A model generated the notes under the pieces. The model did not search any database and had not been told where the DNA came from. It saw nothing but the letters and a program-made list of their open reading frames with translations. A DNA stretch of 64,000 nt. Source: Aeromicrobium sp. Root472D3 (GTDB lineage: Bacteria; Actinomycetota; Actinomycetes; Propionibacteriales; Nocardioidaceae). Where the stretch lies: positions 626,993 to 690,992 of the forward strand of contig NZ_LMET01000001.1 of the NCBI RefSeq assembly GCF_001426485.1, read 5' to 3'. The translations under genes and the position numbers were made by a program. Positions 42,821-51,920 of the stretch are shown one piece after another (position 1 is the stretch's first letter; every line of letters begins with the position of its first letter).

Positions 42821-43182
42821 CGCGCGCGAAGCGAAGCGAGGCGACGGGATGCGAGCCTGATCGCTGTGGTTCGCCTCGGGCTTCGCCCTCAGGGGCCCCC
42901 ACTCGCTGCGCTCGCGGGAGGTACCCCCAGCTTCGCTCCCTGGCGAACGGCCACTCGGTCGCCAGGGAGGCCGCCCGCGGCCGAGCGTGAGCGAAGCGAG
43001 GCGATCTGCGCAAGCCCGATCGCTGTGGTTCGCCTCGGGCTCCGCCCTCACGGTCGCTCCGCTCCCTGGCGAACGGGGGTGATCGGTCGCCAGGGAGGCC
43101 GCTTGCGGCCGAGCGTGAGCGAAGCGAGGCGACGGGACGCGAGCCTTTCCGGTGTGGTTCGCCTCGGGCTCCTCCCTGGAGC
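42821..43182. repeat. Palindromic repeat array B (three units, first and last truncated)
   Basis: The first unit (42821-42950) lacks the outer left arm and carries an inserted palindromic segment at about 42892-42938 (CCCCCACTCGCTGCGCTCGC then GGGAGGTACCCCC). The second, 42956-43079, is complete. The third, 43084-43182, has its right arm truncated where the GH92 gene ends (43190). Loops are of the type GCCTGATCGCTGTGGTT or close variants. Confidence 0.88.
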
Positions 43183-43189
43183 GGAGGAG

Positions 43190-45559
43190 TCATCGGTCCT
43201 TCGGGACGTCCTGCGGGCGCGAGCCCCACGACGTCGGTTTCGTGCCGACCCGGACGGTCACGGTGCCGCCCTCGTTGAGCACCCGCGACGGGATCCACGA
43301 CCGACGCCACGTGCGTCCGTCGACCGTGGCCGAGCGGACGTAGACCGTCCCGGCCGCGGTGCCCGGTGCCTTGACCGTGATGGTCGGGCCGCCCTTGCGG
43401 TGGACCCAGGCCGTCGGGAACGTCGGGCTCGACAGCAGCATCTCGGCGCGGCTCGGCGTCTGCGGGTACATGCCGAGCGCACCCCAGACGTACCACGCCG
43501 ACATCGTCCCGAGGTCGTCGTTGCCGGGCAGTCCGCCGGGACCGGTGCCGTAGACACGGTTCATGTAGTCGCGCACCGTCTTCTGCGTCTTCCAGGGCTG
43601 GCCCAGTGCGTTGTAGAGCCACGGGGCGTGGATGCCCGGTTCGTTGGTGGGGTCGTAGCCTGTCTGGAAGAACTCGTCGAGTCGCGCCGCTGCCTTCGCG
43701 TCGCCGCCCATGAGCCTCGACAGCCGGTGCACGTCGTGCTGGACCATCCACGTGTACGTCGCGGAACTGCCCTGCGCGAAGCCGAGGTCGCTCGTGGGGT
43801 CGAACGGCTCGACCCACGAACCGTCCGCGTTGCGCGCCTGCTGGTATCCGGCTCCGGGGGTCGCGGCCGGGTTGAAGGTGTTGCGCCACCAGCCGGAGCG
43901 GTCGTCGAAGTACCGTGCCTGCTTCCGGTTGCCGAGGCGCTCGGCCCACTGGGCGAGGCCGTAGTCGGCGGCGCTGTCCTCGAGGGTCTCGGCCGCGCCG
44001 CCCCAGCAGTGGCAGTCGTCCTGGGGTGCGTAGTGCAGGCGCAGGTACTCCTTGAGGTTCGGACGCATGCCGGCGCACTGCCCGGGGCAGCCGTAGTCGG
44101 ACAGGCCCGCGGCGTTCGGCTTGATCGCCTGCTTGACGAGGGAGTCGTACGCGGCCTTGACCTCGAAGTTGTCGACGCCGAGCGCGGTGATGCCGGCCAG
44201 CGTGGGTGCGCTCGGGTCGCCGTTCATGACCCGCGTGGGGCCGTTCACGTGCACCCACCGGTCCCACACGCCGCCGTTCTGCCGCGACAGGTTCAGCAGC
44301 GACTGGGCGAAGTCGCCGGCGACCCGTGGCTCGAGCAGCGCGAGCAGCTGGGTGTGGGCGCGGTACTGGTCCCAGCCGGAGAAGTTGCCGTACTGGGCCC
44401 TCTGCCCGCGCTTGAGGCGGTGGACCTTGCGGTCGGCGCCCAGGTACGTCCCGGCGACGTCGCTGGTGACGTTCGGCTGCAGGAACGAGTGGTAGAGCGC
44501 GGTGTAGAACGTCGTCAGCTTCGCCCGTGACCCACCGGCCACCTCGATGCGGCGCAGCTGCCGGTCCCAGACCTTCGTGCCGGCCGCCGCGACCTTCTTG
44601 ACCGTGGCGCGGGGCGCGACCTCGGCCCTCAGGTTGGCCTCGGCCGCCTTCTGACTGGTGTACGAGATGCCGATGCGCATCGTGACGGGACGCCCGCTCG
44701 TGAAGCCGACCCACCCACCCGATCCGCGTCCGGCCCGCGCGGCGCCCTTCTCGTAGCCCTCGCCGCCGCCGGCGGACCGGGTGCCCGGACGCACGCTGTC
44801 GTTCACCCACGTGCCGGTGCGGGTGAAGGCCCGGTCGAAGTGGGCCGTGAAGTAGAGGCGGTAGTAGCTGAACTTGTTGCTGCCGCCGCCGTTGCCGCGC
44901 CGTCCGCAGAACCCGCCCGTCAGCACCGACCCCGTCACGGTGCGCGCCTTCACGTCGATGCGCGTCGTGGCGTCCTCGCTGCCGTTCAGCGAGTTGGACG
45001 TGCGGAACAGCAGGTTCGCCTGCTTGCCCTTCGGGAACGTGATGGTGCCGACGCCGGCGCGGGTCGTCGCGGCGAACGACGTCCGCGCCCCGTTCGCGAG
45101 GTCGAGGGAGTAGCGTCCCGGCTTCGCGACCTCGTCGTCGTGGGAGAAGTCGCTGGCGTACGTCGCGTCCGTGGTGTCGGCCGTCGGCGACGACGTCACC
45201 GCCCCGACGTGCGGGAAGATCGGGACGTCGCCCGCGGCGCCGGGGTGGCAGCCCGCCCCGTTGACGTGGGTGAGCGCGAAGCCCCGGGTGCGGGTCGTGT
45301 CGTACTGGTAGCCGTTGGCCGCGCCGGTGTCGGTCTGGTCGCCCTTGGTCGTCGTCGGCGACCACGACAGCATCCCGAACGGGCGGACCGCGCCGGGATA
45401 GGTGTTGCCACCGTTGGAGCTGCCGATCAGCGGGTCGACGTACGACACCACGTCGCCGCGGGGTGCCGGCTTCGCGGCGGCGGAGGCGGGCGCGGTCAGG
45501 CCGACCGGGACGAGTAGTCCCATCGTCAGTGCGCCGGACAGCATCAGTCGTGCGTTCAT
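43190..45559 (-). CDS. Secreted GH92 family alpha-mannosidase
   Basis: A 789-residue protein with a signal peptide (MLSGALTMGLLVPVGLTAPASAA). GNTYPGAVRPFGMLSWSP is the N-terminal GH92 signature, and MNRVYGTGPGGLPGNDDLGTMSAWYVWGALGMYPQTP is the conserved C-terminal block including the acidic catalytic/Ca2+ region. GH92 enzymes are Ca2+-dependent exo-alpha-mannosidases acting on mannans and N-glycans. The length is normal for the family. It is flanked by palindromic arrays on both sides, and the third array B unit loses its right arm 8 bp from the stop. The frame on the same strand that runs through it from 42477 is out of frame and rejected. Confidence 0.92.
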   Translation of the reverse strand: MNARLMLSGALTMGLLVPVGLTAPASAAAKPAPRGDVVSYVDPLIGSSNGGNTYPGAVRPFGMLSWSPTTTKGDQTDTGAANGYQYDTTRTRGFALTHVNGAGCHPGAAGDVPIFPHVGAVTSSPTADTTDATYASDFSHDDEVAKPGRYSLDLANGARTSFAATTRAGVGTITFPKGKQANLLFRTSNSLNGSEDATTRIDVKARTVTGSVLTGGFCGRRGNGGGSNKFSYYRLYFTAHFDRAFTRTGTWVNDSVRPGTRSAGGGEGYEKGAARAGRGSGGWVGFTSGRPVTMRIGISYTSQKAAEANLRAEVAPRATVKKVAAAGTKVWDRQLRRIEVAGGSRAKLTTFYTALYHSFLQPNVTSDVAGTYLGADRKVHRLKRGQRAQYGNFSGWDQYRAHTQLLALLEPRVAGDFAQSLLNLSRQNGGVWDRWVHVNGPTRVMNGDPSAPTLAGITALGVDNFEVKAAYDSLVKQAIKPNAAGLSDYGCPGQCAGMRPNLKEYLRLHYAPQDDCHCWGGAAETLEDSAADYGLAQWAERLGNRKQARYFDDRSGWWRNTFNPAATPGAGYQQARNADGSWVEPFDPTSDLGFAQGSSATYTWMVQHDVHRLSRLMGGDAKAAARLDEFFQTGYDPTNEPGIHAPWLYNALGQPWKTQKTVRDYMNRVYGTGPGGLPGNDDLGTMSAWYVWGALGMYPQTPSRAEMLLSSPTFPTAWVHRKGGPTITVKAPGTAAGTVYVRSATVDGRTWRRSWIPSRVLNEGGTVTVRVGTKPTSWGSRPQDVPKDR

Positions 45560-45646
45560 CGATCCCCCGATAGTGGTCGGCACCTGCGTGACAGTGTGCG
45601 CAGGTCCGAGCGTCCAGCGGAAGACCTGGGGGCGAACGGGGGTGTG

Positions 45647-46264
45647 CGGTCGCCAGGGAGGCCGCTTGCGGCCGAGCGTGAGCGGAGCTGGGGGTACCTC
45701 CCGCGAGCGCTAGCGAGTGGGGGCGGCGACGTGACGCAGGCCTGATCGCTGTGGTTCGCCTCGGGCTCCGCCCTCACGGTCGCTTCGCTCCCTGGCGAAC
45801 GAGGGCACCGGTCGCCAGGGAGGCCGCCCGCGGCCGACCGTGAGCGAAGCGAGGCGACGGGACGCAAGCCTTCACGCTGTAATTCGCCTCGGGCTTCGCC
45901 CTCACGGTCGCTTCGCTCCCTGGCGAACGAGGTGTGCGGTCACGGTCGCTGCGCTCCCTGGCGAACGAGGTGTGCGGTCGCCAGGGAGGCCGCTTGCGGC
46001 CGAGCGTGAGCGGAGCGAGGCGGCGTGACGCAAGCCTGATGGCTGTGGTTCGCCTCGGGCTTCGCCCTCACGGTCGCTTCGCTCCCTGGCGAACGGGGGC
46101 ACCGGTCGCCAGGGAGGCCGCTTGCGGCCGAGCGTGAGCGGAGCGAGGCGACATGACGCAAGCCTGATGGCTGTGGTTCGCCTCGGGCTCCGCCCTCACG
46201 GTCGCTGCGCTCCCTGGCGAACGGGGGTGTGTGGCACGGTCGCTGCGCTCCCTGGCGAACGGGG
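45647..46264. repeat. Palindromic repeat array C (four units and two orphan right arms)
   Basis: Full units lie at 45647-45805 (with an inserted GCTGGGGGTACCTCCCGCG segment at about 45687-45724), 45809-45931, 45975-46099 and 46103-46226. Extra copies of only the right arm (CACGGTCGCTGCGCTCCCTG plus GCGAACG) lie at 45940-45970 and 46235-46264. Loops are AAGCCTTCACGCTG in the second unit, GCCTGATCGCTG in the first and GCCTGATGGCTGTGGTT in the last two. The array fills the 760-bp gap between the GH92 start and ppc. Confidence 0.9.
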
Positions 46265-46322
46265 CAGGCGCGGAAGTGAGACCGGACACATAGGCGTCAC
46301 ACGAGTTCGGCAGACTAGGGGC

Positions 46323-49145
46323 GTGACTCCTCAGAGCCGTACGACCGAGCAGATCCTCGCGTCCGACCGTCGCCAGCCCGACGCCGCCTCGTTCGGGGGC
46401 GGTCTGTCGTCCGACGCCGAGCACACCGCCCTGCGGGCGTCCGTCCGACAGCTGACGACGCTGCTGGGCGAGGCGCTGACCCGCCACGAGGGTGCCGAGC
46501 TGCTCGAGCTCGTCGAGACGGTGCGCGGCCTCGCGCGTCAGCCCGACGACGCCGAGCTGCGCCAGGTGCTCGACGGCATCGACCCGGCCACCGCGGTCGT
46601 CCTGGCCCGGGCGTTCACGGCCTACTTCCAGCTCGTCAACACCACCGAGCAGCTGCACCGCTGGCAGGAGCTGACCGCCGAGGGCGAGGGCCCGCTGGCC
46701 GGCACGATCGACCGCATCGGCGCCGCCCTCGACGACGGCAGCCTCTCGCGCGAGCTGCTCGAGCAGGTGCTGCAGCGCGTCGAGTACCGCCCCGTCTTCA
46801 CCGCCCACCCCACCGAGGCGAGCCGTCGCAGCGTCCTGCGCCTGCTGCGCAAGGTCGCCGAGACCGTCCGGACGATGGAGGACCCGCGTCGTCCCGCGTC
46901 GCAGAAGCAGGCCGACGAGCGTCGTCTCGCCGAGCTGGTCGACCTGCTCTGGCAGACCGACGAGCTGCGCGTCGTCCGCCCCGAGCCCAAGGACGAGGCG
47001 CGCACCGCGGTCTACTACCTGCGCTCGATCGCCGACGAGGTCGTGCCCGACCTGCTGGCCGAGCTCGACCGCCAGCTCGCCCGCGTCGACGTCACGCTGC
47101 CCGCGACGGCCCGCCCGCTGCGCTTCGGCACGTGGGCCGGCGGCGACCGCGACGGCAACCCCAACGTGACGCCCGCCGTGACGCTCGAGATCCTGCACCT
47201 GCAGCACACGTCCGGCATCTCCCAGCTGATCGACGCCGTCGACGAGGTGCTCACCGAGATGACGGCCTCGACCCGCATCGTCGCCGCGACCGACGCCCTG
47301 CGCGACAGCCTCGCCGCCGACGCGGAGGCGCTGCCCATCACGTGGGAGTCGATCCGCCGCCTGAACGCCGACGAGCCCTACCGGCTCAAGCTCAGCTTCG
47401 TCCGCGTGCGCCTGCTGCGCACGCGCGACCGGCTCGTCGACGGCACGGCGCACGAGCCGGGCCGCGACTACCTGTCGTTCGACGAGCTCGTGCACGACCT
47501 GTCGCTGGTGCGCGACTCGATGCTCGCTGCGGGCGACCACCTGACGGGTGACGGCGCGATCCTGCGGCTCATCCGCACCGCCGTCACCTTCGGCGCGGGC
47601 CTGGCCACGATGGACGTCCGCGAGCACAGCGCCAAGCACCACGCGGCGCTCGCCGAGCTGTACGCGCGCATCGGCGAGACCGACTACGCCTCGCTCGAGC
47701 GTCCTGAGCGCATCGAGCGGCTCGCGCGCGAGATGGCGTCGCCGCGCCCCCTGACCGGCGCCGGGGTGACGGACGTCGGCGAGGCCGCGTCGGCGTCCCT
47801 CGGCCTGCTCGAGGTCATCCGCGAGGCGCTCGACACGTACGGCCCCGAGGTCATCGAGACCTACATCGTCTCGATGACGCACGACGTCGACGACCTCTTC
47901 GCGGTCGTGGTCCTGGCCCGCGAGGTCGGGCTGGTCGACCTGGCCGGCACGGACGTCGTGGCGCGCATCGGCTTCGCGCCGCTGTTCGAGACCGTCGCCG
48001 AGCTCGAGGCCGCCGGCCCGCTGCTCGAGGCCCTGCTGAGCGACCCGACGTACCGCAGGATCGTCGCGGCCCGCGGCGACGTGCAGGAGATCATGCTCGG
48101 GTACTCCGACTCGTCCAAGGACGCCGGCATCGCGGCCTCGCAGTGGCAGGTGCACCGGGCCCAGCGGGGCCTGCGCGACATCGCTCGCGAGCACGGCGTC
48201 GTCCTGCGGCTGTTCCACGGCCGGGGCGGGTCGACCGGCCGCGGCGGCGGCCCCACGGCCGAGGCGATCATGTCGCAGCCGTACGGCAGCCTCGACGGAC
48301 CGATCAAGATCACCGAGCAGGGCGAGGTCATCTCCGACAAGTACTCGCTGCCGGGTCTCGGCCGTCAGAACCTCGAGGGTGCGCTCGCCGCGGTGCTCGA
48401 GGCGTCGGTGCTGCACCGCACGTCGCTGCTGCCGGCCGACCTGCTGGGCGGCTGGAACGCCACGATGGACCTCGTCGCCGAGAAGGGCAAGGACGCGTAC
48501 CGCGCCCTCGTGCGCGACGACGCGCTCGTCCCGTTCTTCGTCGCGGCCACGCCGGTCGACGAGCTCGGCAAGATGAACATCGGCTCGCGGCCCGCCAAGC
48601 GTCCCGGTGGCGAGGGCGGTCTCGACGACCTGCGCGCCATCCCGTGGGTGTTCGGGTGGACGCAGTCGCGCATCATCCTGCCGGGCTGGTTCGGCGTCGG
48701 CTCCGGGCTCAAGGCGGCCTTCGACGACGGACGCGGCGAGACGCTGCAGGAGATGTACGGCTCGTGGGCGTTCTTCCGCACGTTCGTCTCGAACGTCCAG
48801 ATGACGCTGACCAAGACCGATCTCGACATCGCGGCCGAGTACGTGCAGGCCCTCGTTCCGGACGACTCGCGGGCGATCTTCGACGTCATCCGCCGCGAGC
48901 ACGAGCTGACGCTCGAGCAGGTGCTGCGGGTGACGGGCGAGCAGGCGCTGCTCGAGTCGGCGCCGATCCTGCGTCGCACCCTCGAGCTGCGCGACTCCTA
49001 CCTCGCGCCGCTGCACGCCCTGCAGGTGTCGCTGCTGCGCTCGGTGCGGGACGTCGCGGACGGGGCCGAGCCCGACGACGACCTGCAGCGCGCCCTGCTG
49101 CTGACGATCAACGGCATCTCGGCGGGCCTGCGCAACACCGGATAG
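46323..49145 (+). CDS. ppc: Phosphoenolpyruvate carboxylase
   Basis: A 940-residue full-length enzyme from GTG 46323 to the canonical C-terminus [10 protein letters not shown]. Catalytic motifs are all present: [12 protein letters not shown] with the essential His at about 161, [10 protein letters not shown] at about 593-602, [15 protein letters not shown] at about 630-645, and [16 protein letters not shown]. It converts PEP and bicarbonate to oxaloacetate, the anaplerotic entry to the TCA cycle. It opposes PckG encoded 4 kb away. An in-frame extension to 46122 runs into array C and is rejected. Confidence 0.97.
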   Translation: MTPQSRTTEQILASDRRQPDAASFGGGLSSDAEHTALRASVRQLTTLLGEALTRHEGAELLELVETVRGLARQPDDAELRQVLDGIDPATAVVLARAFTAYFQLVNTTEQLHRWQELTAEGEGPLAGTIDRIGAALDDGSLSRELLEQVLQRVEYRPVFTAHPTEASRRSVLRLLRKVAETVRTMEDPRRPASQKQADERRLAELVDLLWQTDELRVVRPEPKDEARTAVYYLRSIADEVVPDLLAELDRQLARVDVTLPATARPLRFGTWAGGDRDGNPNVTPAVTLEILHLQHTSGISQLIDAVDEVLTEMTASTRIVAATDALRDSLAADAEALPITWESIRRLNADEPYRLKLSFVRVRLLRTRDRLVDGTAHEPGRDYLSFDELVHDLSLVRDSMLAAGDHLTGDGAILRLIRTAVTFGAGLATMDVREHSAKHHAALAELYARIGETDYASLERPERIERLAREMASPRPLTGAGVTDVGEAASASLGLLEVIREALDTYGPEVIETYIVSMTHDVDDLFAVVVLAREVGLVDLAGTDVVARIGFAPLFETVAELEAAGPLLEALLSDPTYRRIVAARGDVQEIMLGYSDSSKDAGIAASQWQVHRAQRGLRDIAREHGVVLRLFHGRGGSTGRGGGPTAEAIMSQPYGSLDGPIKITEQGEVISDKYSLPGLGRQNLEGALAAVLEASVLHRTSLLPADLLGGWNATMDLVAEKGKDAYRALVRDDALVPFFVAATPVDELGKMNIGSRPAKRPGGEGGLDDLRAIPWVFGWTQSRIILPGWFGVGSGLKAAFDDGRGETLQEMYGSWAFFRTFVSNVQMTLTKTDLDIAAEYVQALVPDDSRAIFDVIRREHELTLEQVLRVTGEQALLESAPILRRTLELRDSYLAPLHALQVSLLRSVRDVADGAEPDDDLQRALLLTINGISAGLRNTG

Positions 49146-49234
49146 ACGTCACGTGCCCGCTCGCTCGGCCGCCGGGCCGACTGACGAGACCATCAGGCGC
49201 GAGACGTGGTCCGGCTCCGCCGCAGGACGGTGCG

Positions 49235-49669
49235 TCAGCGCGCCGGGTGCGCGTCGAGCTGCACGGACGCCCGACGCGCCGCGATGCCCGCGTCGGTGCA
49301 GAAGCCGGACGCGCTGGACTTGAGGCACAGCAGGCCGAGCAGCAGACCGTGCTCGTCGACGACGGCCCGTCGCCGCTCGCCGGCCCGCGCCATCGCGTCG
49401 TGCAGGGGTGCCAGCGCCTGGTGCGGCAGGACGAGGCGGCCGACGAGGCGCGCGCGGGTCAGGGCAGGGGCCGTGTCGTCGGCCGCGTCCGGCAGGTCGT
49501 CGCGGGCGACGGTGCCGAGCAGGCGGCGACCCGACACGATCAGCAGCAGGTGACGGTGCGGGTCGGCGAGCGCGACACGGGCGTCGGCGACGGTCAGGGA
49601 CGCCGGGTGCACGACGGGGTGACGCACCATGGCATCGGCCACGGTCGTCGGGCAACGGTTCGTGGTCAT
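49235..49669 (-). CDS. CBS-domain pair protein
   Basis: A 144-residue protein: VADAMVRHPVVHPASLTVADARVALADPHRHLLLIVSGRRLLGTVARDDL is CBS 1, and LHDAMARAGERRRAVVDEHGLLLGLLCLKSS is CBS 2. A short Cys-containing tail follows. Such Bateman modules bind adenine nucleotides and regulate partners. No partner is evident nearby. ATG 49669 opens behind GGGGGTGA. It is convergent with ppc, 89 bp apart. Confidence 0.78.
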   Translation of the reverse strand: MTTNRCPTTVADAMVRHPVVHPASLTVADARVALADPHRHLLLIVSGRRLLGTVARDDLPDAADDTAPALTRARLVGRLVLPHQALAPLHDAMARAGERRRAVVDEHGLLLGLLCLKSSASGFCTDAGIAARRASVQLDAHPAR

Positions 49670-49760
49670 GGCTCACCCCCTGGCAGGACCTGTCGGACGG
49701 ACGTCTCCCCTCCACGGTAAGCGGCCGGGCCGTGAACCGCTCACGGCGGGCGTGGCCGCC

Positions 49761-50075
49761 TCAGAGGTCGATCGTGCCGACCCAGCGCTCGCCCTCGTCG
49801 CCGCCCCAGGCGTCCCACGCGACGCGTCCCGGGGACGGGAACCCGTCCGAGCCGTGCGTGAACCCCTCGGCGTCCTTGTCGACGGAGTGCCGCTTGAAGT
49901 AGGCCTTCATCTTCTTGACGTCCTCGTCCGACAGCGCCTCGCCGTCCGCGAGCTGGTGGGCGCGGTGGTCGCCGGTGTCGGTGAAGCCCTGACCGGCCTT
50001 GCCGTCCTCGATCCAGCGGACGGCTCGCCGGCCGACCTCCTGCACGCCCTTCGGCGGTGTGTGTCCCGTGGTCAT
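49761..50075 (-). CDS. Hypothetical protein (104 aa)
   Basis: ATG 50075 overlaps the stop of the XRE regulator (ATGA). The sequence has VGRRAVRWIEDGKAGQGFTD, DVKKMKAYFKRHSVDKDAEGF and VAWDAWGGDEGERWV, a small helical, charged protein rich in Trp/Gly near the end. This resembles short DUF-type proteins seen beside phage-like head-processing genes, but no phage genes are here. Coupled translation with the regulator is likely. Confidence 0.65.
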   Translation of the reverse strand: MTTGHTPPKGVQEVGRRAVRWIEDGKAGQGFTDTGDHRAHQLADGEALSDEDVKKMKAYFKRHSVDKDAEGFTHGSDGFPSPGRVAWDAWGGDEGERWVGTIDL

Positions 50076-50941
50076 GACTCCATCGTGGGCGCGGCAGCGC
50101 GGCTCTGCACGTCGGCCTCCCAGCTCGCGACGAGGGGCAGGGCTCGGGCGGTGGGGGAGTCGGGTTGCACGGTGTAGACGATCAGGTGCTGGTCGGGCAG
50201 GTTCGCCATCGTGACGAGCTCGATGTCGAACGAGAGCGGGCCGGCGACGGGGTGGTCGATCTGCTTGGGCACCGACGCGTAGTCGCGGACGCCGTGGTCG
50301 TCCCACCACCGGGCGACGTCCGGGTCTGCCCCGCGCAGCTCGGCGACGAGCCGCTGCAGCTGGACGTCGTCGGGGTGCAGCCCCAGCTCGCGTCGCAGCG
50401 CGCCGACGGACGCCTGCGCGAAGCTCGGCCAGTTGACGATCCTCTGGCGCGCGTCGGGATCGAGGAACAGGTATCGCATCAGCGAGCTGCCCGGCTCGAA
50501 CCGGCGGCCCAGCACGCAGCGGAGCAGGTGGTTGGTGGCCAGGATCGTTCCGCTGCGACCGAGCACGAGGGCCGGGACGTGGTCGAGCGTCGTCATGAGC
50601 CGCAGCAGTCCGGGATCGGCCTGCTGGTGCGTGGTCGTCGGGCGGGACGCGCGACGGCGCTGCGGGGCCGCCAGGGTGTGCAGGTGGGCGCGCTCGGTGT
50701 CGTCGAGGCGCAGGGCCCGCGCGAGGGCGTCGAGCACCTCGGCCGAGACGTTCGGCTGACGGCCCTGCTCGACCCGGCTGTAGTAGTCGGGGCTGAGGCC
50801 GGCCAGCACCGCGAGCTCCTCGCGCCGCAGGCCCGGCACGCGGCGGGCACCCGGGAAGGCGGTGATGCCGGCCTGCGGGGGGGTCAGCCGGTCGCGGCGG
50901 CTGCGGAGGAACGCTCCGAGGGCGCTGCGGTCGGCGGGCAC
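50072..50941 (-). CDS. XRE-type regulator with MmyB-like ligand domain
   Basis: A 289-residue protein from GTG 50941. RSRRDRLTPPQAG then RRVPGLRREELAVLAGLSPDYYSRVEQGRQPNVSAEVLDALARALRLD is the XRE helix-turn-helix (about residues 12-75). The C-terminal half (MTTLDHVPALVLGRSGTILATN, LFLDPDARQRIVNWPSFAQASVGALRRELG) is the MmyB-like ligand-binding domain that binds fatty acids in some members. It diverges from an SDR gene (51042), its most likely target. Upstream in-frame ATGs to 51361 would overlap that gene and are rejected. Confidence 0.88.
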   Translation of the reverse strand: MPADRSALGAFLRSRRDRLTPPQAGITAFPGARRVPGLRREELAVLAGLSPDYYSRVEQGRQPNVSAEVLDALARALRLDDTERAHLHTLAAPQRRRASRPTTTHQQADPGLLRLMTTLDHVPALVLGRSGTILATNHLLRCVLGRRFEPGSSLMRYLFLDPDARQRIVNWPSFAQASVGALRRELGLHPDDVQLQRLVAELRGADPDVARWWDDHGVRDYASVPKQIDHPVAGPLSFDIELVTMANLPDQHLIVYTVQPDSPTARALPLVASWEADVQSRAAAPTMES

Positions 50942-51041
50942 CCGTCCACTGTACGAGCGCGGACGCCGTCGAGCCTGGTCACGTCCTGCCCAGGTTCGAC
51001 GCGATCTGGTTGATCGCCGCGGACGTCCGTAGACAGGACGC

Positions 51042-51839
51042 ATGACCTCACACGACACGACCCAGACCATCTCCCGTCCGGCGCGCCTCACGTCGCGCAC
51101 GGCCCTCGTCACCGGATCGACCAGCGGCATCGGTGCCGCGACCGCTCGGCTGCTCGCCGCCGAGGGCGTCCACGTGCTCGTCAGCGGGCGCGACGCCGCG
51201 CGTGGGCAGGCGGTCGTCGACGACATCGTCCAGGCAGGCGGCCGCGCCGACTTCGTGGCCGTCGACCTCGGTGGCTCGTACGCCGAGCTGCGCGCCTTCG
51301 CCGCCGAGGCGACCGACGTGCTCGGCGGACGCGTCGACGTCCTGGTCAACAACGCCGGCATCTACCCCGCCACGCCCACCGCCGACCTCGCCGACGCCGA
51401 CCTCGACGCGATGCTGGCGGTCAACGTCCGCGCCCCGCACGTGCTGGTCGCCGCGCTCGGTCCGGCGATGGCCGAGCGCGGCACGGGTGCGATCGTCACG
51501 ATCGGCTCGTGGATGGCGCAGACCGGCATGCCGTTCGGTGCGATGTACTCGGCCACCAAGGCCGCGGACGAGCAGCTGACCCGTTCGTGGGCCGCCGAGT
51601 TCGGCTCTCTCGGCGTGCGCGTCAACGCCCTGGCCCCCGGAGCGACCCTGACCCCGGGCAACGAGTGGAGCCGTGACGTCCTCGACGCGATGACGGCCGG
51701 GACGCCGGCCGGCACGGTCGTCTCGCCCGACGACATCGCCCGCGGCGTCCTGTTCCTCGTGTCGGACGACGCGCGGATGGTGCACGGCACGACCCTCTAC
51801 GTCGACGGCGGCATCTCGGCCACCCACCAGGTGGGCTGA
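51042..51839 (+). CDS. Short-chain dehydrogenase/reductase
   Basis: A 265-residue classical SDR: ALVTGSTSGIGAATARLL (cofactor), VLVNNAGIYP, IGSWMAQTGMPFGAMYSATKAADE with Ser-Tyr-x-x-x-Lys, and VNALAPGATLTPG. The C-terminus ends DGGISATH, typical of the FabG-like group. It is divergent from the XRE/MmyB regulator with 100 bp between. The substrate is unknown. Confidence 0.9.
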   Translation: MTSHDTTQTISRPARLTSRTALVTGSTSGIGAATARLLAAEGVHVLVSGRDAARGQAVVDDIVQAGGRADFVAVDLGGSYAELRAFAAEATDVLGGRVDVLVNNAGIYPATPTADLADADLDAMLAVNVRAPHVLVAALGPAMAERGTGAIVTIGSWMAQTGMPFGAMYSATKAADEQLTRSWAAEFGSLGVRVNALAPGATLTPGNEWSRDVLDAMTAGTPAGTVVSPDDIARGVLFLVSDDARMVHGTTLYVDGGISATHQVG

Positions 51840-51920
51840 GGGGCGGCGGTCACGCCGCGTGCACGGCGCAACCCGTAGGCTCGGCTCAAATTGTCAACAG
51901 TTTGTCGCCGAGGAGTGCTT

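Noticed and set aside
42477..45365. A 962-codon open frame on the minus strand running from the GH92 region through array B into the nuclease
   Set aside because: It is out of frame with the GH92 gene over most of its length; only its last 95 codons are real (the GIY-YIG protein). High G+C leaves long frames open by chance.
42216..46264. CRISPR array
   Set aside because: The repeated unit is 100-160 bp with nested arms and conserved loops, without short uniform repeats or unique spacers, and no cas genes are present.
46068..49016. A 982-codon frame antisense to ppc
   Set aside because: Arg/Gly/Val/Asp-rich composition typical of antisense frames in high-G+C genes; ppc on the plus strand is certain.
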